The notes beneath the pieces were generated by a model, which did no database searches, was not told the origin of the DNA, and was given only the letters and a program-made list of their open reading frames with translations. Below are positions 30,482 to 42,647 of a DNA stretch of 64,000 nucleotides, piece by piece (within the stretch, counting starts at the first letter, position 1; each line of letters begins with the position of its first letter). The stretch is from the NCBI GenBank assembly GCA_021399445.1, contig JAJTUQ010000006.1:3534001-3598000 (forward strand). Direction: 5' to 3'. The position numbers and the translations under genes were made by a program. This DNA is from Xylogone sp. PMI_703 (taxonomy: Eukaryota; Ascomycota; Leotiomycetes).

Positions 30482-32218
30482 ATGCTCGAGCAGAAGAAGC
30501 AGTCTGGCGATATGACTACCAACCAGTCATTGCTGATTCGATCCGGGATAGCGTTTGCTCTCGTAGCAACCTTACTGGCACTCGCGAATACTCCATTCGG
30601 ACAATTCATATCCGGCCAGTTCGATGTTCTTACTTCACCCCGCTTGGATAGGTACGCCCCGGGAAATCAATCACGAGTGTGTCCACAAGTACCCAAACTA
30701 TCTCCCAAAGCCACGCAAATCGAACAATTTATTCGTACCAAGGTCGAATCACCTGAGTACCACAAGGAAATCATCGACAAGCTCTCAGGGATCATTCAAA
30801 TTCCTTCCGAAAGTTATGATGATCTGGGACCTATCGGCCAAGACAATAGATGGGATATATTTTACCAAATCGAGGACTACATAAAATCCAAATACCCAGC
30901 GGTATTGAAAAACGTCAAGTTGGATCACGCAAACACCCATGGATTGATCCTCACGTGGGAAGGCAGCGTTCCTGCATCAGAAGCGAAGCCGATTCTTATG
31001 CTGGCTCATCAGGATGTCGTGCCCGTCTTGGCTGATACGGTGCAAGATTGGACTCACCCGCCATATGAAGGATTTTACGATGGCGAAATTATCTGGGGTC
31101 GAGGTGCAACTGATGATAAAGGCTATTTGATTTCAATCCTAGAGAGTATGGATTTGTTGATCCAGAGCGGGTTCAAACCTAAACGGACCGTTATCCTGGC
31201 GTTTGGATGCGATGAAGAAATCAGTGGCGAGAACTGTGGCAGACCCATCGCGGATTTCCTGAAAAGGCGATATGGTGACAATGGCATCTATTTGATTATG
31301 GATGAGGGCTCTGTGGGCATTCAAAGGGAATTTAATCAATCGTTTGCCATGGTAAGCGTTGCTGAGAAGGGCTACTTGGACGTGGGCATCAACGTCACAT
31401 CGACCGGAGGACATGCTTCAAATCCACCCGATCACAATGTTATTGGCATTACGTCGGAAATCATAATGGCAATTGAAAGCCATCCACTCCCGGCAAAAAT
31501 TACCACCAAGAACCCCATGTTTGGCTTCTTGGAATGTGCTGCCGCCCATGCTCCCGAGTCCAGCTTCCCCTTGGCTATCCGAAGCAAACTCGATAAAGTT
31601 GCTGTGGGAAACAGGAAAGCTCAACAACAGCTAGTTCAAGTATTGGATAACATGAGATATTACTTCAAGACCACAGAATCAGTCGGGAAAGTCAATGGTG
31701 GGGTCAAGATCAATGCTATTCCCGAATTAGCATCAACGATGGTCAATCTACGGCTTGCTGTCGAAGATTCAATTCATCAAGTTGAACAACATTACGAGAA
31801 TCTAATCAAACCTATCGCTCAAAGGCATGAAATGGTATTTGAAGGATTTCACTCATCATATGATTCTCCAGAACGACGCAAAATCAGCCTATTCGGTGTC
31901 GACGCTCTGGAGCCAGCACCTGTATCACCAGTCGATGCTGAATCCTTCCAGATCTTATCCGGTACCATCAAGAATACTCTTAAACCACCCGATCAAGATG
32001 ATGAGCTTATTGTCACACCATATCTGATGGCAGCTAACACTGACACAAAGTTTTTCTGGGCTTTGACCAAGAATATTTATAGATTTACTCCGGTTAACTT
32101 GGTCCAGAACCTCAATCGGGCGCATACTACAGATGAATTCATTCGGGCTGATGAGTTTGTGAGAGAGCCTCTCTTTTTTGCTACTTTGATATTGAATGCG
32201 GATGATGTTGTTAGATAG
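30482..32218 (+). CDS. M20 metallopeptidase, carboxypeptidase S-like
   Basis: Zinc exopeptidase of the CPS1 branch, which removes C-terminal residues from peptides in the vacuole. I chose ATG 30482 (578 residues); the frame is open further upstream but without an ATG. One membrane segment at about residues 18-38 (SGIAFALVATLLALA) anchors it. Active-site blocks: LMLAHQDVVPV (His, Asp), GRGATDDKG (bridging Asp), FGCDEEISGENCGR (catalytic Glu and ligand Glu), and NLNRAHTTDEF near the C terminus (last His). TGGHASNPPDHNVIG marks the dimerisation/lid domain. No intron and no damage seen. Neighbours are threonine aldolase (divergent) and an amino-acid permease (convergent), so three amino-acid or peptide-use genes lie side by side; co-regulation is only a guess. 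Confidence 0.93.
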   Translation: MLEQKKQSGDMTTNQSLLIRSGIAFALVATLLALANTPFGQFISGQFDVLTSPRLDRYAPGNQSRVCPQVPKLSPKATQIEQFIRTKVESPEYHKEIIDKLSGIIQIPSESYDDLGPIGQDNRWDIFYQIEDYIKSKYPAVLKNVKLDHANTHGLILTWEGSVPASEAKPILMLAHQDVVPVLADTVQDWTHPPYEGFYDGEIIWGRGATDDKGYLISILESMDLLIQSGFKPKRTVILAFGCDEEISGENCGRPIADFLKRRYGDNGIYLIMDEGSVGIQREFNQSFAMVSVAEKGYLDVGINVTSTGGHASNPPDHNVIGITSEIIMAIESHPLPAKITTKNPMFGFLECAAAHAPESSFPLAIRSKLDKVAVGNRKAQQQLVQVLDNMRYYFKTTESVGKVNGGVKINAIPELASTMVNLRLAVEDSIHQVEQHYENLIKPIAQRHEMVFEGFHSSYDSPERRKISLFGVDALEPAPVSPVDAESFQILSGTIKNTLKPPDQDDELIVTPYLMAANTDTKFFWALTKNIYRFTPVNLVQNLNRAHTTDEFIRADEFVREPLFFATLILNADDVVR

Positions 32219-32389
32219 TAGATAGTTATTTTAATAGAATTCACAGTTATAGCATTGTCAAGCTGCGGAAGGTTCAGATAAATGTTAAGATTTATATGAA
32301 TGATAATGTAGAATGTATCGCTACAGGAAGTCTGCCCCTAATACATTCAGTTCTGAACCCTTTATCTAAATATAACCAACGAGTAGTGA

Positions 32390-34621
32390 TTACTCAAAGA
32401 AACTGTTCAAATAAGCCGAGATCTTCCCTCTCTTCGGTTTCTCATACAGCTCCTCATACAAGTCAATATCGCTCTTGACACTTCCCAGCTGAAGATCCGC
32501 TGTACCCGGCCGAACATAAGTTGTTCGTCGGAAAACCTTCCAGAATATAGTTGCCACTATAAAGAAGCCAACCATAGTGTAGTTTGTGAAGAACGAAGTA
32601 TTGTCCCAGTTTCCATGAATAAAAACAGTGTACCCCAATACCAGGGTCATGATGAACGTACCGAACAAAGCGTACCACGCGGCGTATGGTTGAAAGTAAC
32701 CTTTGTACGGCAAAGTGTCTCTGTCTACGCCTTGGCGACGGAGTGACTCATAGAAGTGAAGATATGTAATGACTGTTCCAAAGTAGTTGAGCAGGTACGA
32801 CGCTGTGCAGATACCCACGAGCCAGTTGAGGACTGTGGATGATGACTTGCTAAGCTGCAGCAAAGAGAGAAGGCAGAAGGATAGCGCTGCAATTACCGCA
32901 TAGTATGGTATACCATACTTGTTACACTTTGCAAAGAAAGATGGGGCCTTTCCATCGACAGCTAGACCATGGAGTGTACGTGCGGCGGAGAAAACGACGT
33001 TGTTTCCAGCGGAGAGGACGGAGGTCATAATGAGGGCGTTAACCAAGTCTGGAAAACCTTTAATTCCGAATTTGACCATGGAAATAACATAAGGAGAACT
33101 GTAATATCATCAGTATAATGCTCAGCTTAGAATTAAGTTGTAGGGCAATGGGACGGAAGGTAGAAAGCTTGTAGTGATTTAGGGAAGAAGACAGCTGAGA
33201 GACTTACGCAGCACCCGTTCCGCTTCCAGCTCGATCTCCTGATATAAAGTCCGCCAGCATTTGATCGTTGTATGGGATAACAATCCCTACACAGAGTGCA
33301 CCTCCGATAAAGAAGAACATGAGACGCCAGACGAAAGATGAGAAAGCCCGTTTCATCAATCTTCTTGGGTTTTGTGCCTCGGCCGCTGCCATGGAGATGA
33401 ATTCTGGTCCAACCATACTGCAGAATTATAGAGTTAGCACAAACTTGGAGAATTAGAAAAACACTAAGTAAGCGGCAGAAAGAGCAGAACCTACGTAAAA
33501 GAGCCTTGGATCATACAAGACAACAGACCCAAGAAGCGACCAGTATCTCCAGGAACAAGGTACTCAACAAAGGCGCCCTGTAGAAGTTATGATAGTCAGC
33601 CAGGGAGATGGTAAAAGATGAAAGGAGAAGAAGAAGACCACATACTGGATTCCTCCAATACCGAAAGCCATATGCGTCGTGGTGTGGATTGCCTCCGACC
33701 ATGGTAATGAAAGTATACATCATCAACCCGACCATGAGAAAGATCTTGAATATTGACATATAGAACTCGGAGATACCGAACCAACGAACTGCAAGTCCAT
33801 TGAGCACTCTTTAGGAGTCCCGTGTTAGCTTTTCGGTCATTCAATTCCGGAGGATTGGTGGAGGGAGACCTACGCATAGATTACCAAGCATACAACCACG
33901 ACTGCTGCCACGGGGACTTTATCGGTCCAGTAGGTGAGAAGGACATTGATTGCTGTGATCTCATATGGGATGGCAAAGGCTGTGATGGTCAGAAGAGTAA
34001 GTGGTCTTGGCCAAAGCAAATGAGACTTCAGGGGAAGTACCCATAAGGAAAAAATAGTTCCAGCCCATGGCAAAACTCAAGGCATCATCGACCCAAAATC
34101 CAGCTAATCGGACGAAAGGCGATGCGATGGGAAGATAGGTAACCATCTCCGCTATGATGACCATGCTCGTTAGTATATTGAATTATGAGGACCGGAAACT
34201 CGATGGGGGAGTATATTAGAGATTGAGCGCACCGAAACACTGATTGACTGCCAGCATAATGGTTCCATAAACCACAAAACCCAAGAATAAACCTGCTGGT
34301 CCGCCCTTAGGCAGAGAGGCTCCCATCTGCACAAAGAGAGCTATAAGGATAAAAGCCAATCATCAGTATTTTAAACATCTAAACAGTGCCGAAAATGGAT
34401 AAAGATTGCATACATGTTCCGATAGCGCCTCCCACAGCAAATAGCTGGAGTTCCTTGCCTCCCAGTGCACGATGCAAATGTTCGGATCCAGCGGTGATGA
34501 GCTCTCCCGGCAACGAAGTCCGACTGATATGTTTCTCATCTAACTCCGCATCAAAATCCTTGGAAGGATCAGAGGTAGACTTGCTGTCGGCCATCTTATC
34601 CGAGTGCGGTGGGGGATCCAT
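32390..34621 (-). CDS. Amino-acid permease (APC superfamily, fungal YAT type)
   Basis: Plasma-membrane amino-acid/proton symporter, interrupted by about seven short introns. Exon 1 (34621-34414) starts MDPPPHSDKMADS with a cytosolic N terminus and reaches GGKELQLFAVGGAIGT, the start of TM1. Exon 2 is 34340-34233 (ALFVQMGASLPKGGPAGLF). Further exons give EMVTYLPIASPFVRLAGFWV, GMNVIxx-like AFAIPYEITAINVLLTYW, MVGPEFISMAAAEAQNPRR (conserved loop before TM7) and, in the last exon (from about 33100), SVLSAGNNVVFSAARTLHGL. The final exon ends with a cytosolic tail and TGA/TAA at 32390. Splice sites through exon 4 keep phase; the middle ones are approximate. Substrate range cannot be told from sequence by eye. 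Divergent from the PEX11-like gene. Confidence 0.92.
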
Positions 34622-35570
34622 TTTCTTATCTTGGAGTTTCGAGGAGTTGTAACTTTTGATGCCGCAGAAGACGTCAAGTGATGTCCAATGGGTCAGAAAA
34701 GAGACACAAGAGTTCTTTATATATGTACACCGGGGGGCGGGAAGGTTTTGCAACTAGAGATAACTAGCTACGGGCCAAGGGGGAGAACAGAGTAGATACT
34801 GGATTGTGGTGCAGATCGCTATGATCCTTCCAGGACAGCCACCGTTCATTACCGATACAGTACAGCAACGCAGGCAAATACTTGAAAAGAGCACGCGCGG
34901 CAATTGAGGAGATAAGGAAGCGTTTAATCTTTGGTTAGAATTGATCATAGATGATAAGACTAGTAGGGCTTGTCTTATGAAATAGCACAGCAAAAGACGG
35001 GGAAAGCGTCTACTCCAAGCCTCCTCGCACTAAAGGACTAGCATGTTTTACGCTCTCTCACTTGCTTGCACTAATACAGAACTAAGACAGCTAAGCCAAC
35101 CCATCCGCCGCAAGTTGTCGGAAACCGGGATGATTACTGTGGACGAATGGAACTGGGGGATCAATTCTTACTCGCACGAAGAGAGATCCTTGCTATCAAG
35201 AGACTCGCAATAGCCCTATTGACCTCTTTAGGCAATGATGTCTCTCCGTGGGGGAAATTCAATCCGAACCGACCAGCTAGCCCCATCTTACAACAGTAAC
35301 TTCATCCAGTAATCACTCGCGCTGACCATTTCCCGCCAGAGACGCCCTTCCTTTCCTAGTGCGTGTCATCAGAATTTTGCCGAGGGACAAAAAAAGTCAA
35401 CCAAACAGCTATTGGCATCTACAGTATCTACTACGAGATTATCGCATACTGTATCGTATCATTCCCGTATATAATCCTCTCCCAGTAGTAGGAACGAAGT
35501 ATAAGCAAAATCTGCGGGAGCTCGCCGTCTTTTCCGAAGGCCCAGTCAACCTTCCAGACTCTCCCCACCA
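34622..35570. promoter_or_regulatory. Divergent promoter region, permease / PEX11-like gene
   Basis: Roughly 950 bp without supported frames. Contains the upstream sequence of both genes. The 35359-35643 plus frame overlaps the PEX11 start in another frame and has no motif. Confidence 0.4.
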
Positions 35571-36454
35571 ATGGCTCATCCTCGAGTATCGCTCTCCAAG
35601 CAATTCATCAATTTTACCAGTTCCTGTGGCGGCCTTGACTTAACTCTCCGCTTGATCCAAGCTCTGGCTATTGTCGCTGCTGAAGTCACTGTTGACCATG
35701 TCACGGTCGCAAGATGCACAACAGCTATGTCGCAGTTGGCATTAGGTGAGTCTTGATTGCTTATTTCACATTAGATAATGTTTGTTTATGAGAGGGCTGA
35801 CGGAGAAAAAATCATCAAGGAAGGAGATATCTCCGTGTCTTTAGCTTTATCGAGTGTTTCGAACGTGTGCGTGACCTCCTGACCGATACGGGAGATTTCG
35901 CATCCGGACGATCAGGAGCTTTGCTGGGGACTATGGATTTGGTAGAATCGAGTTGTCTGGGAATATATTTACTTCTAGAAAGCTCAACCATGGTATGGAC
36001 ATTTTTTCTATTTACTATCATTATTTTATACGCGTGAAGCTATTTCAGTCATACCCATATTTACTCACGCATGCAGCTCCACGATATGGATGTCTGGCCC
36101 GTTGCTTGGTACATGCCTGTTCTGCTCGAGGGAAACAAATTCTGGTTCTACGCTATTTGTACCTCGATATTTAGGTCTATTTGGAAGCTGTTGTTTGCTT
36201 CTCCAGCGGCACAGAATACGACGCAAAAGAATAACTCGGAAGGTGACGAGAAGAAAAAGGAACCAGAAGAGTCGTCTCCGAGTAGTCCGTCGACTGTGAC
36301 TCTTCTGAGGAGAATTATTGTTGATTGTTGTGATTTAACGCTTCCTGCATCGTTCCTGGGGTGGATTGTGCCTGGGGATTTGGGAGTTGGGGCTGCCATG
36401 GTTGTGAGCACTGTGCTTGCTTGGCCTGATGTGTGGTCAAGGGTTCAAGGGTAA
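35571..36454 (+). CDS. PEX11-like peroxisomal membrane protein
   Basis: Peroxisome proliferation/fission factor. Three exons, 35571-35745, 35820-35992 and 36077-36454, join in phase to 241 residues with canonical GTGAGT and GTATGG donors. Family marks: FINFTSSCGGLDLTLRLIQA at the N terminus (amphipathic membrane-remodelling helix), LRVFSFIECFERV and LLGTMDLVESSCLGIYLLLE in exon 2, and LHDMDVWPVAWYMPVLLEGN in exon 3 followed by membrane segments. A charged linker (NSEGDEKKKEPEESSPSSPS) precedes IIVDCCDLTLPASFLGWI and a final hydrophobic helix. Size and layout fit the PEX11C-type fungal paralogue rather than the main PEX11. Nothing damaged. Confidence 0.85.
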
Positions 36455-36932
36455 TTATGGTATTTACTACCAGAAGAAGCAAAACTGAGTACATGTTAGA
36501 CATATATAGACTATTAGACACGAATTATGGAAGGTTGGGGTAGTTGTACAGCTATACCACATCGAATCGCAATGTTTCATACCATTTACAGCTAACAGCT
36601 GATTGAATTATAGTATATTAGAACGCTTTTTGCATAAGGTCTCACTCCTTCGTGCTTTCCATTTCCGATACGCCCCTGTTCCATCAGAATCGTGCTCTAG
36701 TCACTACAAGTATACAATCGTACTTAAGCCATGATATTTTTTCTAAGATGCTATTTTCTCCAGTTATAGAGTACTGACTTCTCCCTCCCTCCATATGCCC
36801 CGTTCGCGTACGAAGTTATCTAATTTTCGACTCTTCCCATCCTTCTCTCAGAAGAATAGTGGTATAATCAAGTCAAACTTATTGTTTTTCAAATTTGACG
36901 GTGCAGTGTTTTCTCTGGCGACTAGTGAGTAA
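36455..36932. other. Convergent intergenic spacer
   Basis: Between the 3' ends of the PEX11-like gene and the P450 gene; no supported frame. Confidence 0.5.
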
Positions 36933-38582
36933 TTATTTGATGTTGAGGACGCGGTAGGTTGATCGTACCTCATCAATTGAAAATCGACCATCGTAGACCA
37001 GCTCGAATCGACTGGTAGCCGTAGGTGATAATAACTCAAACTCAGGGCTCATGGTGGTCGAGTATCTCTGATATATGGCTGCCAACAATGTGTTCATTTC
37101 CGCCAAAGCCAAACTACATCAAGAGAAAGTGGTTAATCTAGTGATCTAAATTGTCTATAAAACCATAAAATCGTTTAGAATACTGTATGGGACTCACTGC
37201 ATCCCAAGGCACATCCTCCCTCCACTAGAGAAAGGCCACCACCAGCGCCTCATTTCCGCAACCTCTGCGTCGTCAGCCAGCCAACGGTCTGGATTGAATT
37301 GGAATGGCTTGGGAAAGATCTCAGGATTTCGGTGAAGCGAGTATGCTTGACAACTAACGATTGTTCCCGCAGGAATTAAATATCCGTCGACCGTTGTAGG
37401 ACTGCTACTAGTACGAGGCTGTGATGCTGGAATAGGTGCGTAAAGGCGCAGTGATTCTCTGATAACGGCATCCAGAAACAGAAGGCGATCGCAGACGCTT
37501 GGTGCTGTAACTGATTCTTTATTTGATGAATCGTTCACAGCATCGACCTCAGCTATTAAGCGCTTCTGATATTCCTGGTGGCTCGGTAGTGACAGAGCCC
37601 ATAAGGCAAACATCAAAGTATCACTTGTTGTCTTAAGTCCCGCGTCTAGATGATCAGCACATTCCGCAGCAATATCCATATCAGTGATTATGCCTTTTTC
37701 GCTTCTGCTAGCCTGCTCGTTCAGCAGTCTAGTCATGAGACTGCTTCCAGTAGGCGATGCCGGACTCTTATTTGATTTATATTGTTGAAAGGTTGCTAGA
37801 GCATAATGTTGAAGACCACTATATGCTAGGGGCTTGTCGCCCGGTAAGAGGCCAAATACGTTGAGGATATATTGTAGACTGGAGTTACAAGTCATGGCCC
37901 AGCTAGTATACCCTGGGAAATGAATTTGAAACCATGAGTATCTGCGCGCAGTAGGTTGATGGATATCACTCAAGACCTGACGATCTGGTGGTCGTCCGTC
38001 CAAAGCTACAGTCGCTCCACCGCAATCTCCAAATACCATCGAGGTTATATTATCCAGCGAGTAGTAATGGAGGCTCTGATCTAAGTACGCTGCTGTTGGC
38101 GGATCTCGTTCAATGAGGTTCAAAAATTGTAAGACTTTTGACTGGATCGAGTCTGCAACTGGACTCTTTAGAATTGTTGATTTCGCGTACATTTGGCTCA
38201 GGATTTTCTTCCGCGCCGAATGCTCTAGAGAAGAGTAGAAGGTGAACATATGCGGTTGCCCGTATATATCAAACATTCGGTAGAATGATCTAGGACGCCC
38301 AAACTGGCTACCAGCACCGTAGATTTGTCGTAGTGCCGTCACCGAGTTAAAAGAGACTTCATTGGGACCCACACGTACGACAGGGCCATATTTCTGATGC
38401 AGTTGATGGATTGTCCTTGTGCGAGTGCCTTTGTAGTCCTCGTATGCAAGTCTAAACTTTGTCCATGCAAAAGATTTTGGGCCTGGAATACGGGCTAGAG
38501 GACTGAAGAGCAAAGCCCAACAGACATTATAGAGAAAAAAAGATGCAAAGATAGTTAAAGCAGATAGAATTATCAAAGACAT
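36933..38582 (-). CDS. Cytochrome P450 monooxygenase
   Basis: ER-anchored haem monooxygenase. Exons 38582-37198 and 37113-36933 join in phase across an 84-bp intron (GTGAGT..GTAG), giving 521 residues. N-terminal membrane helix (LIILSALTIFASFFLYNVCW, residues 3-22), then a Pro-rich hinge FSPLARIPGPKSFAW and KYGPVVRVGPNEVSF. The I-helix is DHLDAGLKTTSDTL with the acid/Thr pair. The ExxR pair is AVIRESLRLYAP, and the PERF-like segment is FQFNPDRWL. The Cys loop FSSGGRMCLGMQ carries the haem ligand and is split right after by the intron. The C-terminal exon has the usual ALAEMNTLLAAIYQRY. Substrate unknown; no biosynthetic backbone gene is adjacent. Divergent from the M24-fold gene. Confidence 0.95.
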
Positions 38583-39172
38583 TCTTAACTCAGGTGGTAT
38601 CTAAATGTGAATAAACAATACCTGGGCCTGCAATGTGTACCATTTCTATCTTTGAATTATTATATAACACTTAATCGTTATAGACCTTTCAAATAATTAT
38701 AGAGTATCCTGATGCCGTATACCTAGCTAGGATTAGCTCACTGAATATTTCAGAAATAATTAGACTTTGAGCTAGCCTACTTTAGAGCAAGTAATCCTTG
38801 CAAAATCAAATCTCAGACCCACACCCCCATCAGCGTATCTGGCGGTAATGAAATTCTCAATCCCTTGCTAGTGGCGCTCAGCGTGCAGTAATCACCGCTC
38901 AGACCTTCCCTATTCGGCATCGTTTAGCATCAAGTCTCCGCACCCCGCATCACCCCTTGCATGTCAACCTGATAGGGACTTGCCGATATCGCACATCTAT
39001 TTCCTGCTCGTCCAGATGCCCGATCTAGATCAACAGTATAGCACATGGCTGGGCCCAATCTGGGTGTAGTAGACTTGATATATAACTCACCATGTAATCT
39101 CTACATTGTGGAAGAGGAGATTACTCAGTCAACAAAGAGAAAATATCGTTGGAGACTTGAATCAATTCCAAA
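38583..39172. promoter_or_regulatory. Divergent promoter region, P450 / M24-fold gene
   Basis: About 590 bp with no supported frame. Confidence 0.4.
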
Positions 39173-40558
39173 ATGGTTACTGTCAAGAAAGCACCGTCCT
39201 TCAAGAAGGCTCTGTACTTCTCAGAGCAAGAGTTTCAAGAACGAAGAAATCGTGCATTGGAGCTTATGAAACGAGAAAACCTCGATGGATTCTTAATGAC
39301 GAAGCAAGAATCTCTCTACTATTTCACTGGATTTGATACTTTTGGATATGTCTTCTTCCAGGCCATGTACTTCCACAGCGATGGCTCCATGAAGCTAATT
39401 ACTCGTATCCCAGACCTCCGGCAAGCTCTATATACATCCATCCTAGAACAGAAGGACATCCTTATCCGGTCTGATGATGCGGGAAGCAACCCTGTCTCTT
39501 TGGTCCCGAAGGTCTTGCAGGAATTCGGTATCAACTCACCATCAAAGCGGATTGGTTATGAGCCAGACTCATGCTCTCTGACTCATCGACTGGGAAAAGC
39601 TTTAGAGAAAGCTGTTGAAGGCATCTGTACCCTAGTTGATCATAGCGATCTGTTCACTCGAGAATTACGAATCATCAAATCCGAGACCGAAATGCGAAAA
39701 GTTCGAAAAGCGGCTTACCTCGCTGACTTTGCGCTCATCCGGACGCTGAAACTGGCCAAGCCTGGTGCATATGAGGGTGATCTGTGGCGGGAAATTACCG
39801 GCACTGTCTACGAAGGTGGTGGAGATGACCCGGCAAACGAAAACATTCTTGTTTCTGGCAATAAAGCTGTCCTTACACGATATTCTACTGGCAAGGACAA
39901 GATCGACCGACAACTTACCCTTGAGCATGCTGCTACTTATAAGCACTATCATGCATGCTTAATGCGAACCATTCCAATTGGCGGTATCACAAAATTAGCA
40001 CGTCGAATGCATGAGGTCAATGTTTTACAAATGCGAGCTTGCTTGGAAGCTCTCAAGCCAGGTCGAGAAATTGGTGACGTGTTCGAAGCATATGCACGAG
40101 TTGCCGACGAAAATGGATTCCGAGATCAGCGATTCAATTCTTGTGGGTACAGCTTAGGCGCGACCTTCTCGCCAACCTGGATGGACTTTCCCATGTTTGT
40201 ACGAGGTCAAAACGTCGTTGCCAAGCCGGGGATGGTATTCTTCATCCACATTATTCTGATGGATAAAGCTACCGACACGGCCAGTTCTATTGGGCAGACC
40301 GTTGAAGTCACTGAAAATGGTTGCGTTTCACTTTCCAAGTTGCCATTCTGCCTTACCCGAAGACAAACCATTGCTGCTTGGAAGAAGATCCGAAAGGAAG
40401 AGTATGGGTTCACAGCGGAAGAGGAAGATGAAGGGGAGAATATCCGGGATGTTGAGCTCTCAGATGGTGAGATTGATGAGGAAGATTATGATGTTGAGTA
40501 TGATTTCAGCGATTATACACCGGCGGCCGCTCTAGGAGATCCAACACAGAAAGCTTAG
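39173..40558 (+). CDS. M24 (pita-bread fold) metallopeptidase-like protein, creatinase/ectoine-hydrolase branch
   Basis: Intact 461-residue frame from ATG 39173. The creatinase-like N-terminal domain starts with REN-L-DGFL and YYFTGFDTFGYVFFQAM. The M24 C-terminal domain starts around RIIKSETEMRKVRKAAYLAD. Within it, LEHAATYKHYHACLMRT replaces the D-x-G...D-x-T-R ligand block of classical aminopeptidases. PGMVFFIHIILMD and GQTVEVTENGC lie where the remaining Glu ligands would be. This is the reading known from ectoine hydrolase/DMSP-lyase-like members, so a classical Xaa-Pro dipeptidase role is unlikely and catalysis may be metal-poor or absent. An acidic C-terminal tail (about 420-450, rich in Glu/Asp) is unusual. 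No intron. Confidence 0.82.
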   Translation: MVTVKKAPSFKKALYFSEQEFQERRNRALELMKRENLDGFLMTKQESLYYFTGFDTFGYVFFQAMYFHSDGSMKLITRIPDLRQALYTSILEQKDILIRSDDAGSNPVSLVPKVLQEFGINSPSKRIGYEPDSCSLTHRLGKALEKAVEGICTLVDHSDLFTRELRIIKSETEMRKVRKAAYLADFALIRTLKLAKPGAYEGDLWREITGTVYEGGGDDPANENILVSGNKAVLTRYSTGKDKIDRQLTLEHAATYKHYHACLMRTIPIGGITKLARRMHEVNVLQMRACLEALKPGREIGDVFEAYARVADENGFRDQRFNSCGYSLGATFSPTWMDFPMFVRGQNVVAKPGMVFFIHIILMDKATDTASSIGQTVEVTENGCVSLSKLPFCLTRRQTIAAWKKIRKEEYGFTAEEEDEGENIRDVELSDGEIDEEDYDVEYDFSDYTPAAALGDPTQKA

Positions 40559-42647
40559 CGTTTCGAGGTGAGATTTATGATCTAAATTCATCTTAGTTGT
40601 AGATATTGAATAAAATAGTTTACGCGATTACTTGGGATTAGCTAAGGCTGGCTTTATCGTACGCGTGTCCAAGTTCTATCATTTATATAATTTCATCTTC
40701 ACACTTCACCACGATTGGCCCCATCTCCTGCAAAGGTTATTTAGAAGTATAACTTCTTCCCATATTAAGCACCGGCATTCTTTAATCTTCCTAAGAATAG
40801 AACAAATATAAGAATCCGTTAAATAGAACTTTTCATCAATACCTCCCTTCAGAACAAGTATTGATTTTCAAATCATAATTCGCGATAAGAGATTAAATTT
40901 TACAACAGTTCATTTCTTCTGACAAAATACGTTAGTAATACTGCCTCATAGCTTCCAACGGAACTCGCAACGAGCCGCAGTGGGTCAAATATTCCAGCGT
41001 ACCAATCAGGATATCGATCACACGTGACGGCCAATTAACCATTGCACAACCGTTGTGAGCTCAGCGGCAGTGAGGTGTAACCAATCATGTATGTGTGTTC
41101 ACAGCCAGCACCAACACTACGCAAGTACACTCAGTATGAGGCATTGTGGCCGTATATGTAGCCCAGGCTGCTTTAGTTCTGATCCCAGGTCCACCTTGAG
41201 GTGGTGCTGTGCCCCCTGGAGGGTACGCTATTGGCATAAGCTCATAGCTACGAAGCATTACTCCAAAGGGTCTTCTCGATAACCGCCCAACATGTTGCGG
41301 CGTCGCTGGTGTCGAATCAGATGGAGCATCTGTCCTGACATAGAATCCAGCATCCGCCAATTCTGGATTGTACTTTGCTGCGTACAACAATGTGGACTAG
41401 GCTATGGGGCTGAAGACTAAATGGCGCATGGCGTTCTCCTGATGTTTCCCGTTAGCCGTATTCATGTTGGATGTGACGATAGAGCTCGTCCATGATATCA
41501 TCAACCGCCGTCTGGGATGTTGTATCGGCAATTTTGACGGAAATCTCTAATTGACGGTCCATATAGGCCACCTCTTCGCGTGCGAGCCATAGAGTATCCA
41601 GCAATGCAGCGGTGGAGCTTTCATAATCTCGCATATGCTCTTGCACTGGATCAACAAAGAGATGCACGTCTCACTTAGCGCACACAAATTCTCGCCGTTG
41701 TCACAGTGGGCGCCTATGAACTGCCTTAATGATTCCACCCTTACATCATCGGGGTGGAACACTGGGATCTGTCGCTGTCTCCCTCGAGTAACATTCATAT
41801 TACAGTCCTCCAGAGCGTGATCATTCTCTCTAAGTGACGGGTGACTCCAGATATGCAAACTTCCCTTCGACAATAGACGACTATAGTTTGCAAATGGTGC
41901 TACGGTACCCTAATTATGTATGACGGGCAACATGAATTTTGTACCTTCCCTCTTTTTCCTTAAACAGACTTCTTGCGTTTGCCCTGCACTTATCTCAGTG
42001 TACACAACGAAAGTCCTGACCTGCACAACTTACAATTTTACCGCTATGTCGTCTCCCGTCTTTGATACCGCTGGGCCACACGACCAGGATCCAAATCCTG
42101 TCCACAAAGAACGCTTCCGCCCCGTAGATGGACCACGGGGCTAATATTCGCCATTGGTAGAGTGGCTGCTATTGGTTTACTTGTGTCTCCATTCAAAGAA
42201 CAATTTTAGTAATGATCTGACGCTGCAGGGATTGACATCTCCCATTCGGAGCACAGAAGCCCCGATAATCAAATGTGCGCTGGCCTTTTGGAGACGAGGC
42301 CTGTCAGAATCAAGACATATAGCAGTATAAGCAGCCAGGCAACTAGAGATTTTCTTTTGCTCTGACAAGGCCCGCGTTTGTCTTGGTGTACTGAGATTTT
42401 CCTACGCTGATTCGGTTCCTTCATCAGTATCTACAACCATAAAATCTAATCTATTACCAGATATTCTATCCTTTTGTCGGGGTGAGCTCATGTACGTGAT
42501 TTGTACTGTTAGCCACTCGCTAATACTGACAAATTGAAACTTCGGTGATGCTTTGAAGGAGTTGACTAACATGCCTTAGTAAGAAAGAACCTTAATAAGG
42601 GAACGTTTCGAATCCATCGACTAGTAGAAGAAGAATATAGAGTAAGA
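40559..42647. other. 2.1-kb region without a confident gene
   Basis: Between the M24-fold gene and the TPR gene. It holds a possible decayed frame (41452-41873, minus) and another minus frame at 41085-41390 (no ATG, no known motif). I see no RNA gene or transposon end. Confidence 0.45.
41452..41873 (-). pseudogene. Possible decayed unknown gene
   Basis: Two minus frames look like one protein broken by a single frame shift near 41670. The upstream part reads VESLRQFIGAHCDNGENLCA. The downstream part reads HLFVDPVQEHMRDYESSTAA, then EVAYMDRQLEISVKIADTTS, and ends at 41452. The continuity of charge pattern across the break is the only evidence. There is no ATG at the upstream edge and no family I recognise. 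It could equally be chance. Confidence 0.3.

Noticed and set aside
41085..41390. 101-residue minus-strand frame
   Set aside because: No ATG at the start, no motif, and composition shifts along it; not supported as a gene.
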